Below, piece after piece: positions 51,178 through 59,177 of a stretch of 59,177 nt of DNA (positions are counted from its first letter, which is position 1; each line of letters starts with the position of its first letter). Source of the DNA: Olavius sp. associated proteobacterium Delta 1 (lineage in GTDB: Bacteria > Desulfobacterota > Desulfobacteria > Desulfobacterales > JAFDCJ01). The notes beneath the pieces were generated by a model that ran no database searches, had not been told where the DNA came from, and saw only the letters and a list, made by a program, of their open reading frames with translations. The position numbers were made by a program, and so were the translations under genes. Location: contig CACVKW010000697.1 of the NCBI GenBank assembly GCA_902749685.1, positions 1 through 59,177 of the forward strand, in the 5' to 3' direction.

Positions 51178-52629
51178 TTACCTTAGCAGGGGGTTAATCG
51201 CCTTGACTGCCATTTCCATAAATGGTGCCGGATAAATCCCCGGAATCACAGTTCCAGCCGCAGCGACCAGAAGCACAATTTTACCGACTAACCCGGTTGC
51301 GGTCATTTCAAGTGATCCCTCCGGTTCTTTCAAGTACATATAGAAAATAACCTTGGCATAAAAAAACAGGGCGATAGCGGTTGACACCACACCGATGGTC
51401 GCCAGCCAATAATATTCGGCCTCAATCGCTGCAGCCAGGATGAAAAATTTAGCCGTAAATCCGGCTGTTGGCGGCACGCCGGCCAAAGCCAGAAGATAGA
51501 GGGCCATAAAAAAAGCAAGAAACGGCTGCCGGGCGCCCAGGCCGCTAAAGTCGCTTAAATTTTCCCCTTCCCCATTACTTTTCACCACCAGGGTCACTAC
51601 GGTAAAGACGCCAATATTCATAAACGTATAAACCAGCAGATAATACAGCATGCCTGAAACGCCGGTCTGATTGGAAATCAGCATACCGATCAGGATAATA
51701 CCGGCATGGGCGATACTGCTGTATGCCATCATCCGGATGATATTTTTCTGTGCGATTGCCACAACCGCGCCGAAGAGCATGGTGGCGGCGGAAAGAAGCC
51801 ACAGCAGTTTTGACCACTCCGGCTGAAATTCCGGTAATGCGACAATGAAAATCCTTAAAAAAACTGCAAAGGCCGCTGCTTTCGAGCCTACGGAAAGCAA
51901 AGCCGTAATAGGCGTGGGGGCACCTTCATAGGCGTCGGGCGCCCACAGATGAAATGGAAAAAGGGCCACTTTAAATGCAAAGCCACCGGTAATTAATATC
52001 ATCGCAAGCAGCAAAAAGGGGCTGCGGGCCTGGCTGCCGGCGGCATGTTGCGCAATCGCCTTCAAGCTTGTGGTTCCGCCAAATCCAAAGGCAAAAGACA
52101 GACCGTAAAGCAATATCCCTGAGGAAAGGGCTCCCAGAATAAAATACTTGAGGGCGCCTTCCACGGATCGTTTATCCTTATATCTTTGGGCCACCAGAAT
52201 GTAAAAAGAAAGGGCCATGAGCTCCAGCCCGACATAGATATTTATTAGATCATACGAGGAAGCCATCACCATCATGCCAAGAATGGCCAAAAGAATGATA
52301 TAGTAATATTCTCCTCTATGAATATTTTCTTTTTTCAGATAATCCAAGGATATGAGTGTTGTCAGAATACCGGCCACGATGAATATGATGTTAAAAAAAG
52401 CGGCATAGCGGTCGGCAATGACAGTACCGCCGAAGGAGGGCTTCGCATCAATGCTGACAAGGACAATCGGCAGGAGTGCCAATAGACCGGCCACGCTCAA
52501 ATAGCCTAATATGAATTTGTTTTTTTTGCTCAAAAATAAATCCAGGACAAGTATGGCTAAAGCCAGACCGGTTAAGAGAATCTCCGGCATGACGGAGGTT
52601 AAGCTGATATTTAAACGTTCAAAGGGCAT
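51178..52629 (-). CDS. nuoN: NADH-quinone oxidoreductase subunit N
   Basis: 483 aa, about 14 membrane helices, an antiporter-like subunit of complex I. Key motifs are the helix with LMALSFYILVAQRYKDKRSVEGALKY (in shorter reading, ELMALSFYIL), the GFAFKVALFPFHLWAPDAYEG segment with the proton-path lysine, and AQKNIIRMMAYSSIAHAG. It is the last classical nuo gene; its start lies 11 nt after the second nuoM. It contributes one proton channel to the membrane arm. Confidence 0.96.
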   Translation of the reverse strand: MPFERLNISLTSVMPEILLTGLALAILVLDLFLSKKNKFILGYLSVAGLLALLPIVLVSIDAKPSFGGTVIADRYAAFFNIIFIVAGILTTLISLDYLKKENIHRGEYYYIILLAILGMMVMASSYDLINIYVGLELMALSFYILVAQRYKDKRSVEGALKYFILGALSSGILLYGLSFAFGFGGTTSLKAIAQHAAGSQARSPFLLLAMILITGGFAFKVALFPFHLWAPDAYEGAPTPITALLSVGSKAAAFAVFLRIFIVALPEFQPEWSKLLWLLSAATMLFGAVVAIAQKNIIRMMAYSSIAHAGIILIGMLISNQTGVSGMLYYLLVYTFMNIGVFTVVTLVVKSNGEGENLSDFSGLGARQPFLAFFMALYLLALAGVPPTAGFTAKFFILAAAIEAEYYWLATIGVVSTAIALFFYAKVIFYMYLKEPEGSLEMTATGLVGKIVLLVAAAGTVIPGIYPAPFMEMAVKAINPLLR

Positions 52630-52640
52630 ATCATTTACTG

Positions 52641-54338
52641 TTAATTTTGGATTGGTGGTATCGCTCCCGGCCGTCGTAGCCGTTGGCTACTTTGGCGGAG
52701 TCGGCTCGCTCTGTCCAATTTAAATTTGGCAGAATACCTTAAATTCAAATTTTGTATACGCACATCTGGTACACGGGATAACCGTGGGTCGGTAATCCCA
52801 TGCTTACGGTCATTTGCCAAGCTTCTGTGCGAATTTTCTTCCACCATTTTTACAAGGTTGTTTATAGAGGCATCGGTTACCTGTAAAAACGGCTTGGGGT
52901 ACAAACCGATCCAGAATATGATGATGATAAGGGGCGCCACGGCAACTATTTCCCGGTGCCCCAGATCTTTCAGCGCGTCATGTTTTGGAATAACCAAATC
53001 ACCTAAAAATACCCGTTGAAACATCCACAGCAGGTATACCGTCCCCAACAGAACGCCGATGACCACCGGAATGGCAAAAAACCAGTGGGCTTTGTAGGCT
53101 CCGATAAGCACGTACAGTTCGCCGATAAACCCGTTGGTTGCCGGCATGCCCATTGAAGAGAGCGCAACAACCAGAAAAAAAATCCCGTATACGGGCAAAA
53201 CCCTGATAAGGCCGCTGTAATCTTCGATCATGCGCTGATGGGTTCTTTCATAGATCATACCAACCAGTAGAAAAAGCGCGCCGGTACTGATACCGTGATT
53301 GATCATCTGCAACAGACCGCCCTTTAACCCTTCCGCATTAAAGACAAATAATCCCAGCATCACAAATCCCATATGGCTGACACTTGAATAGGCCACCAGC
53401 TTTTTCATGTCCTTCTGGGCGATGGTCACATAGGCGCCATAAAGAATGGCAATAATGGATAGGACGATCATCAGGGGTGCAAAGAAAATGCTTGCATTGG
53501 GCAAGAGCGGCAGGCTGAATCTCAAAAACCCGTATGTTCCAAGTTTCAGCAGAACTGCCGCCAGAAAAATGCTTCCGGCGGTAGGCGCTTCGGTGTGCGC
53601 ATCCGGCAGCCAGGTGTGAAGCGGAAACATCGGGATCTTAACGGCAAAACCCAGAAATAACGCCAAAAATATCCAGCGCTGAATATGCGGTGCAACCGGG
53701 TTTTCAATAAGAACGGTCGCATCAAAGGTATAATTTCCCGTCAGCTGGCCGTGAAAGAAAAAAAGGGCCAGAATGCCGAGCAGCATAAACAGACTGCCGG
53801 TGAATGTAAACAGGAAAAACTTGATGGCCGAGTAAAGCCGGCGCACGCCGCCCCAGACACCGATGATAAAGACCATCGGGATTAAGACAACTTCCCAGAA
53901 AACATAGAACAAAAAAAGATCCAGGGACATAAACACCCCCAGAACCCCGGTCTCCACCACTAAAAACAGTGCCATATAGGGTTTCAGCTTAATGGTTATT
54001 TCCGTCCATGAAGCCAGAATACAGATAACCGTGACAAAGGTTGTCAGCAACACCAGCAGCAGGCTGATTCCATCGACCCCAAGGAAATAATGAATGCCGA
54101 AGCGCTCAATCCAGACCGCTTTCTCGACCCACTGAAACTCCGCCGTGCCTGCATCGAAGGTCAGCGGCAGATAAAGCGATAGCAAAAAAGTCGCCAGCGA
54201 AATGACAAGAGCGGTCCATCTTACGCCGTCCTCCCACTGCTTTTTCACAAAGAATATAATAAACAGGGCCCCCAGAGACGGCAGAAACGTAATCAGTGAA
54301 AGGATGGGGAGGCTTGCTATGTTACCGGTTGGGGTCAT
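52641..54338 (-). CDS. nuoM: NADH-quinone oxidoreductase subunit M, second copy
   Basis: 565 aa, antiporter-like subunit. Functional residues are intact: Glu in FWEVVLIPMVFIIGVWGG, Lys in GFAVKIPMFPLHTWLPDAH, Lys in AVLLKLGTYGF, and AQKDMKKLVAYSSVSHMG. It is a clear paralogue of the gene just upstream, with long stretches alike. After the usual end near NNLVKMVEEN the frame continues for about 60 residues that are Arg/Ser-rich and without homology signs. The DNA of this tail contains a hairpin (GGGATTACCG/CGGTTATCCC) and a CCAACGGCTACGACGG-type palindromic patch, as if a repeat had joined the 3' end. The function of the tail is doubtful. Confidence 0.94.
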   Translation of the reverse strand: MTPTGNIASLPILSLITFLPSLGALFIIFFVKKQWEDGVRWTALVISLATFLLSLYLPLTFDAGTAEFQWVEKAVWIERFGIHYFLGVDGISLLLVLLTTFVTVICILASWTEITIKLKPYMALFLVVETGVLGVFMSLDLFLFYVFWEVVLIPMVFIIGVWGGVRRLYSAIKFFLFTFTGSLFMLLGILALFFFHGQLTGNYTFDATVLIENPVAPHIQRWIFLALFLGFAVKIPMFPLHTWLPDAHTEAPTAGSIFLAAVLLKLGTYGFLRFSLPLLPNASIFFAPLMIVLSIIAILYGAYVTIAQKDMKKLVAYSSVSHMGFVMLGLFVFNAEGLKGGLLQMINHGISTGALFLLVGMIYERTHQRMIEDYSGLIRVLPVYGIFFLVVALSSMGMPATNGFIGELYVLIGAYKAHWFFAIPVVIGVLLGTVYLLWMFQRVFLGDLVIPKHDALKDLGHREIVAVAPLIIIIFWIGLYPKPFLQVTDASINNLVKMVEENSHRSLANDRKHGITDPRLSRVPDVRIQNLNLRYSAKFKLDRASRLRQSSQRLRRPGAIPPIQN

Positions 54339-54402
54339 CTAATATCTTCCGGGTCTTTCAGTTCTTTGGGCCAGATTATTTGCCAAGTTAGGGTAAGCAT
54401 AT

Positions 54403-56022
54403 TTAATATTTGTTTTGAATTTCGATATTCGGGTTTTGCCGGTTACCCGTCCTGTAAGATGTGGAGACCCAAACCGCCTGTCCCTGAACCCGAATGGCAA
54501 CCCTCTGCGCCTGCGTCTGGGCATGTTTTTGCTGGACTGTCGACACAAGATGAGATGTGCCGGCGGAAGTAAGGCGCAAAAATGGTTTGGGATAAATGCC
54601 GATCCAGAGGATAAGTAAAACGATCGAAGCCAAGGTGATTATTTCCCTCCCATTCAGATCTTTTAATTCTTCATTTGCAGGGTGGGTAATTTTGCCAAAA
54701 ATAACGCGTTGATACATCCAGAGCATATAGACGGCCGCAAGAATTATTCCGGTCGTGGCCAGGACGGCTGCCAGGACGTTGGCCTTAAAAACACCGATGA
54801 GGATCAGTATCTCACCGATAAATCCGTTGGTGCCCGGAAGTCCGATGGATGAAAAAACAACCACCAGTACAAAGGCGGCAAACACCGGCATGACCCGGGC
54901 AAGTCCTCCAAAATCTTCAATGCGGCGGGTGTGCCGCCGTTCATATATCATGCCGACAATCAGAAACAGTGCCCCGGTGGATATCCCGTGATTGATCATC
55001 TGCAGGATCCCGCCGTCGATACCCTGCTGATTCAGGGCGAATATCCCCGCCATGACAAATCCCAGATGGCTGACGCTCGAATAGGCCACCAACTTTTTAA
55101 TATCCTGCTGGGCCAGCGCCAGAAACGCTCCATATATGATACCGACCACGGACAGAATCAGAATAAACGGTGTAAATGCGATGCTGGCACTGGGCAGCAA
55201 GGGCAGGTTAAATCTTAGAAAGGCATAGGTGCCCATTTTTAAAAGGACGCCGGCCAGTATGACACTGCCGGCCGTCGGGGCTTCGACATGGGCATCCGGC
55301 AACCAGGTATGAAACGGAAAGACCGGTACTTTGATGGCAAACCCCAGAAAGAAGGCCAGGAAAACCCAGAACTGAAGATTGTAGGGATAGTTGACTGCGT
55401 AAAGTTTAAGCAGGCTGAAGGTATACTCGCCGGTCGTTTGTCCGTGGGCATAATAGAGCGCCATGATGCCGACCAGCATAAAAACACTGCCGAAAATCGT
55501 ATACAGAAAGAACTTCAGGGTGGCGTATAGCTTGCGCTGCCCGCCCCATATGCCGATCAAAAAGTACATGGGAATCAGCCCGATTTCCCAGAAAAGAAAA
55601 AAAAGTATCAGATCGAGGGATACAAAGACCCCGATCATGCCTGTTTCCATAAGCAGCAGGCAGATCATGAATCCCTTGACCTGCTTTTCCACAGCCGACC
55701 ATGAACACGAAACGCTGATCAAGGCAACAAAGGTGGTCAGCAGCAACAACAACAGACTCATTCCGTCAACTCCCAGAACATACGTGACCCCGATTTCGGG
55801 AATCCAGGCAGCGGATTCGGCAAACTGCATTTTATAGGTTGTCGGGTCAAAACCAAACAGGAGGGTTAAGGCCAGAAGCTGGTTAAGGCCTGCCACCCCA
55901 AGGGTTGTAAAGCGAATAGCCCTGGTATTTGCGGCAGGGATCAACGTGAGCAGTCCGATGCCCGCAATTGGAATAAAAATGAGCAGTGTCAGGATCGGGA
56001 TATTGAAAACGTTTTCAATCAT
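54403..56022 (-). CDS. nuoM: NADH-quinone oxidoreductase subunit M, first copy
   Basis: 539 aa antiporter-like subunit. The essential Glu is in FWEIGLIPMYFLIGIWGG, and the channel lysines lie in GFAIKVPVFPFHTWLPDAH, GVLLKMGTYAF and AQQDIKKLVAYSSVSHLG. It starts 4 nt after nuoL. Like its twin it ends with an unusual tail (from TSHLVSTVQQKHAQTQAQR onward) rich in Gln, Arg and Asn. The duplicate is not a pseudogene: all catalytic positions are kept in both copies, so both may be assembled into an extended membrane arm. Confidence 0.94.
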   Translation of the reverse strand: MIENVFNIPILTLLIFIPIAGIGLLTLIPAANTRAIRFTTLGVAGLNQLLALTLLFGFDPTTYKMQFAESAAWIPEIGVTYVLGVDGMSLLLLLLTTFVALISVSCSWSAVEKQVKGFMICLLLMETGMIGVFVSLDLILFFLFWEIGLIPMYFLIGIWGGQRKLYATLKFFLYTIFGSVFMLVGIMALYYAHGQTTGEYTFSLLKLYAVNYPYNLQFWVFLAFFLGFAIKVPVFPFHTWLPDAHVEAPTAGSVILAGVLLKMGTYAFLRFNLPLLPSASIAFTPFILILSVVGIIYGAFLALAQQDIKKLVAYSSVSHLGFVMAGIFALNQQGIDGGILQMINHGISTGALFLIVGMIYERRHTRRIEDFGGLARVMPVFAAFVLVVVFSSIGLPGTNGFIGEILILIGVFKANVLAAVLATTGIILAAVYMLWMYQRVIFGKITHPANEELKDLNGREIITLASIVLLILWIGIYPKPFLRLTSAGTSHLVSTVQQKHAQTQAQRVAIRVQGQAVWVSTSYRTGNRQNPNIEIQNKY

Positions 56023-56026
56023 AATC

Positions 56027-58066
56027 TTATAAGTTGGGCACTAAAAGCACACTTCCGATCATCACCAGCAATCCGATGACAAAAATCAAGGCATAGTTCT
56101 GGAGAAACCCGGTCTGGATTCGGCGCCAGAAACCACTGTTGAAATCAATCAGGGTCGCCAGGGAATTGACGGCCCCGTCCACAATGTAGATGTCAAATTT
56201 GTGTGACAGCCAGGCGGCCAGCCGGGTGAACCAGCCGGCACCGTTGACAATCCCGTCGATAACCGAAAGATCGAACGAAAAACAATACTGCGAAAACCGC
56301 TTTACGGGGTTGACAATAATCGCAGCGTAGATTTCATCGACGTAGTATTTGTTACGCAGGAGTGTATGAATTTTCTTGAATTTTTGGCCGATGGTTGCCG
56401 GATTCAGAAACGCCGGCGCCTTGGATTTAAAAGGCTCATAATAAAACAGGGCAGCCAGCAGAATTCCCGCCAGACCAACGGCAACCGAAAGCCCCATCAG
56501 AACAAACTCCAAACTGCCGTGTCCGGCCGCTGAAACGTCCGGCGTATGTATCAGGCTCTGGGTGCCGCTCTCAAAAACAGGTCCTAAAAAACCGTGCAGC
56601 ACAGATCCCCCTTTAAAAAATGGAATCCCGACCACGCCCCCGACCATAGCAAGCACAGCCAGGACAACCAGGGGAACCGTCATGACTTTGGGGGACTCAT
56701 GCAGATGCTGCCGGGTATGCGCATCGGATCTATTTGGGCCGGCAAAGACCATGAGCACCTGTCTGAAGACGTAAAAGGCCGTTAAAAACGCGGTAATCAG
56801 CCCCAAAGCCCAGATGATGTAATGGCCCCCTTTGAACGTTTCCCAGAGGATCTCATCTTTGGACCAGAAGCCGCTGAACGGCGGAATCCCGGCAATGGCA
56901 ACGGCACCGAGAATAAACGTCACTGCCGTAATCTTCATGTGCGGATAGAGCCCGCCCATATTTCGCATATCCTGGTCCCCGGCCATGGCATGAATAACAC
57001 TGCCGGCCCCCAGGAAGAGAAGCGCTTTAAAAAAGGCATGGGTCATCAGGTGAAAGATTCCCGCGGAATATGCGCCGATGCCCACGGCCACGAACATGTA
57101 GCCCAGCTGGCTGACAGTCGAATATGCCAGGACCCGCTTGATGTCGTTTTGAACCAGTCCGATGGTTGCCGCAAAAAAGGCCGTCAAGATGCCGATTCCG
57201 GCCACGACCTCACCGGTAATCGGTGCCAGGGAAAACAGCACAGCGTTGCGCGCCACCATATAAATTCCGGCGGTGACCATGGTGGCGGCATGGATCAGGG
57301 CACTGACCGGTGTGGGGCCTTCCATGGCATCCGGCAGCCACACGTGCAACGGGAACTGAGCTGACTTGCCGACCGCCCCCATAAAAAGCAGCAATGTAAT
57401 GGCCGTCAGTCGGCCCGGTGGTATGTGTTGCGCATTGTCAAATACCGCTTCAAACTTTAGAGAAAAGACACCCTGATCCGCCAGGGTCCAGATCAGCAGA
57501 AAAACACCGAGGATAAATCCGAAGTCACCGATTCTGTTGACAATGAAGGCTTTTTTTCCTGCATCACTGGCAGATTTTTTCTCGTACCAGAAACCAATCA
57601 GCAGGTAGGAACACAGGCCGACCCCTTCCCAGCCCAGATACATCACCAGATAGTCGGCACTCATCACCAGCATGAGCATAAAAAATACAAACAGATTGAG
57701 ATAGCAAAAATATCTCCAGTAAGCGCGATCCGTATTCATATAGCCCACGGAATAAACATGAATCAAAAAGCCCACTCCGGTGACGACCAATGCCATTAGG
57801 ACCGCAAGCGGGTCAATCAGAAAAGAAATATTGATTTCAAGAGAGCCGCTGGTGATCCAGGTGAAAAGATCCACCACAATGGAACGGTTTGCCGGTGGCA
57901 GGGAGACCAGGTTTGCCAAGACCATCACAGAGATGAGAAAGGACGAAGCAATCGTTAGGCAGCCGACCAGGCCGACGGCCTGCTTGCCGATTTTGTTGCC
58001 GACCAGACCGTTGGCGATCGCTCCGAATAACGGCAGCGCCGGGATTAACCATGCAAAGTTCAACAT
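56027..58066 (-). CDS. nuoL: NADH-quinone oxidoreductase subunit L
   Basis: 679 aa, longer than E. coli NuoL (613). Antiporter motifs are FLGWEGVGLCSYLLIGFWYE-like (YLGWEGVGLCSYLLIGFWYE), GAVGKSAQFPLHVWLPDAMEG, and AQNDIKR-like VQNDIKRVLAYSTVSQLG. The C-terminal lateral-helix region is extended: VIDGIVNG near residue 601 is followed 26 residues later by IVDGAVNS near residue 627, a tandem repeat of the same motif before the last transmembrane helix (RIQTGFLQNYALIFVIG). This lengthening fits an enlarged complex I with an extra antiporter subunit (two nuoM genes follow). The start lies 9 nt from nuoK. Confidence 0.96.
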   Translation of the reverse strand: MLNFAWLIPALPLFGAIANGLVGNKIGKQAVGLVGCLTIASSFLISVMVLANLVSLPPANRSIVVDLFTWITSGSLEINISFLIDPLAVLMALVVTGVGFLIHVYSVGYMNTDRAYWRYFCYLNLFVFFMLMLVMSADYLVMYLGWEGVGLCSYLLIGFWYEKKSASDAGKKAFIVNRIGDFGFILGVFLLIWTLADQGVFSLKFEAVFDNAQHIPPGRLTAITLLLFMGAVGKSAQFPLHVWLPDAMEGPTPVSALIHAATMVTAGIYMVARNAVLFSLAPITGEVVAGIGILTAFFAATIGLVQNDIKRVLAYSTVSQLGYMFVAVGIGAYSAGIFHLMTHAFFKALLFLGAGSVIHAMAGDQDMRNMGGLYPHMKITAVTFILGAVAIAGIPPFSGFWSKDEILWETFKGGHYIIWALGLITAFLTAFYVFRQVLMVFAGPNRSDAHTRQHLHESPKVMTVPLVVLAVLAMVGGVVGIPFFKGGSVLHGFLGPVFESGTQSLIHTPDVSAAGHGSLEFVLMGLSVAVGLAGILLAALFYYEPFKSKAPAFLNPATIGQKFKKIHTLLRNKYYVDEIYAAIIVNPVKRFSQYCFSFDLSVIDGIVNGAGWFTRLAAWLSHKFDIYIVDGAVNSLATLIDFNSGFWRRIQTGFLQNYALIFVIGLLVMIGSVLLVPNL

Positions 58067-58075
58067 AACGGCTGA

Positions 58076-58378
58076 CTATCCTCGCATAACATTGAGTTCG
58101 TCCACATAGACTGTTTTTCTGCGTCGGTACACGGCGACCAGGATTGCCAGCCCCACCGCGACTTCGGCCGCTGCAATGGTGATACTGAAAATCACAAATA
58201 TCGTTCCGTTTAATGACTGCAGGTAGTAAGAAAATGCCGCCAGGCTGATATTGGCCGAGTTGAAAACAAGCTCCAGTGACATCAGTACGATAATGATATT
58301 GCGCCGAACAAGCACACCGGTCACACCGATACAAAAAAGGATGATACTCAGGATGAGAAAGTGTGTCAGTGTCAGCAT
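58076..58378 (-). CDS. nuoK: NADH-quinone oxidoreductase subunit K
   Basis: 101 aa from ATG 58378, with GAGG 8 nt upstream; the six-residue longer frame is less likely. Three membrane helices with conserved glutamates: SLELVFNSANIS in helix 2 and ITIAAAEVAVGLAILV in helix 3, both needed for proton transfer. Length matches E. coli NuoK (100 aa). It is separated from nuoJ by 88 nt that include a heptamer repeat, unusual within a nuo operon. Confidence 0.96.
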   Translation of the reverse strand: MLTLTHFLILSIILFCIGVTGVLVRRNIIIVLMSLELVFNSANISLAAFSYYLQSLNGTIFVIFSITIAAAEVAVGLAILVAVYRRRKTVYVDELNVMRG

Positions 58379-58403
58379 AACCAAGTCCTCGATCAAGGTT
58401 TGG

Positions 58404-58454
58404 GGTTCTGGGTTCTGGGTTCAAAGGTTCAGGGTTCAGAGGTTCAAGGTTCTG
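58404..58454. repeat. 7-nt repeat tract inside the nuo operon
   Basis: GGTTCTG, GGTTCTG, GGTTCAAA, GGTTCAG, GGTTCAGA, GGTTCAA, GGTTCTG: seven units of 7-8 nt between the nuoJ stop and nuoK start. The nuo transcript would read CAGAACC-type repeats. It ends with a small GGTTCTGAACC palindrome. Confidence 0.85.
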
Positions 58455-58466
58455 AACCTGCTTCCG

Positions 58467-58970
58467 TCACTCTTTTTGTTTAACAACCAGTACAATCGCA
58501 CCAATAAGCGCGACGAGCAAAAGGATTGATACGACCTCAAAGGGAAAAATGTATTTGGTATATAAGAGTCTGCCCAGAATTTCCGTATTTTCGGTCAGCT
58601 CGGGTGGGGTGTACTTTCCAAGCGGAGCACTCAGCCTGCCATTCAATATTAAATAACCGGCCATGGCAAAAAAAAGGAGGACGGCCGTAACGGCATATTT
58701 TACCTGACCATGGATACGCTCCTCTAAGCGCTCCTTTCCGATGTCCAGCATCATCACCGCGAACAGGAAAAGGACCACAACCGCACCGACGTAAATAAAT
58801 ACCTGCACGACCGCAAGAAAGGGCGCTCTTAAAAGAATAAAGATGGCGGCCACCTGAAGCAGACAGGCGATCAGAAAAACCGCGCTGTGAATCGGATTTT
58901 TGGCCGTTATCACCCCCAGGGCCGAAATCACGGCAATCGCAGCAAATATGTAGAAGAAGAGTTGTTCCAT
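58467..58970 (-). CDS. nuoJ: NADH-quinone oxidoreductase subunit J
   Basis: 167 aa with five membrane helices, including the conserved VVLFLFAVMMLDIGKER segment (pi-bulge helix important for coupling) and VSILLLVALIGAIVLV at the end. It is a proximal membrane-arm subunit linking the quinone site to the antiporters. The most upstream complete nuo gene in the window; nuoA-I should lie to the right. A 100-nt CATCCAG array begins 101 nt upstream of its start. Confidence 0.95.
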   Translation of the reverse strand: MEQLFFYIFAAIAVISALGVITAKNPIHSAVFLIACLLQVAAIFILLRAPFLAVVQVFIYVGAVVVLFLFAVMMLDIGKERLEERIHGQVKYAVTAVLLFFAMAGYLILNGRLSAPLGKYTPPELTENTEILGRLLYTKYIFPFEVVSILLLVALIGAIVLVVKQKE

Positions 58971-59070
58971 CGCTAAAAGCCTAAAATGACCTAAAATGAA
59001 TAAATTGCCTAAAATTATGGATGTTGATCCTTTTTATGAAATAGACAGAATTCCGTCATCAAGTAACTAT

Positions 59071-59177
59071 CATCCAGCATCCAGCATCCAGCATCCAGTA
59101 TCCAGTATCCAGCATCCAGTATCCAGTATCCAGCATCCAGCATCCAGCATCCAGTATCCAGCATCCAGCATCCAGCA
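59071..59177. repeat. CATCCAG/TATCCAG tandem array running off the window end
   Basis: From 59071 to the end of the window the sequence is an unbroken series of CATCCAG and TATCCAG heptamers (15 units visible). A small related run (GTCATCAAGTAACTAT) precedes it. It is not a CRISPR array: there are no spacers. It lies between nuoJ and whatever is upstream, presumably nuoI. Confidence 0.95.

Noticed and set aside
59071..59177. CRISPR array
   Set aside because: Units are 7 nt and contiguous; no spacers, no cas genes.

Overview
The window looks like part of a chromosome of a strictly or mainly anaerobic Desulfobacterota-type bacterium (a sulfate-reducer relative). This placement is an inference from gene content: an anaerobic Ni-CO dehydrogenase, a ferredoxin-thioredoxin-reductase catalytic chain, a complex I operon with two nuoM genes, DUF169 and a sigma-54 activator. 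The window contains no rRNA, tRNA or taxonomic marker to confirm it. I see no tRNA, CRISPR array, integrase or intact transposase.

Layout. 0.4-7 kb: a five-gene peptide/nickel-type ABC importer (binding protein, two permeases, two ATPases) on the + strand, with repeats at three of its four junctions. 7.3-8.8 kb: an ExeA/DamX-like ATPase with a SPOR domain. 8.9-15.9 kb: cytochrome bd oxidase cydA-cydB-cydX (- strand; cydX is a 38-residue gene) divergent from its assembly exporter cydDC. 16.1-21.6 kb: cysteine synthesis (cysE, cysK), an Rrf2 regulator with three cysteines, a sulfide:quinone oxidoreductase-like flavoprotein, a DUF1641 protein and a small coiled-coil protein. 21.8-28.4 kb: housekeeping and redox genes (DUF2156, exonuclease III, SDR epimerase, Fur-type regulator, citrate synthase, FTR-like reductase plus glutaredoxin). 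28.4-33.6 kb: a long AT-rich leader with a possible sigma-54 promoter, cooS, a broken four-helix-bundle gene and a sigma-54 activator. 33.9-37.6 kb: sfsA, mobB and an ABC-2 exporter. 37.7-46.3 kb: a mostly - strand accessory run (zinc-ribbon membrane protein, methyltransferase, amidohydrolase, DUF2569, lipoprotein, glycosyltransferase, DUF169, a DhlA-like haloalkane dehalogenase). 46.7-51 kb: CBS protein, DadA-like oxidase, GAF/PAS sensor, MidA-type methyltransferase. 51-59 kb: the 3' half of a nuo operon, nuoJ-K-L-M-M-N plus a 56-residue ORF.

How genes may work together. SQR-like flavoprotein, cysteine synthesis, the CydDC exporter and cytochrome bd form a contiguous sulfide/oxygen module: sulfide electrons could enter the quinone pool and leave through a bd oxidase. 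The duplicated nuoM, together with a tandem 26-residue duplication in the lateral-helix region of NuoL, is what one would expect of an enlarged, four-antiporter complex I.

The most striking unexplained structure is not a gene. Nearly every longer intergenic gap carries short degenerate tandem repeats, mostly with a strict 7-nt period (some 8 or about 10 nt). The unit sequence differs at each locus, and several tracts are arranged as facing inverted arms. An 88-bp dispersed repeat and roughly 100-bp palindromic elements are also shared between distant gaps.
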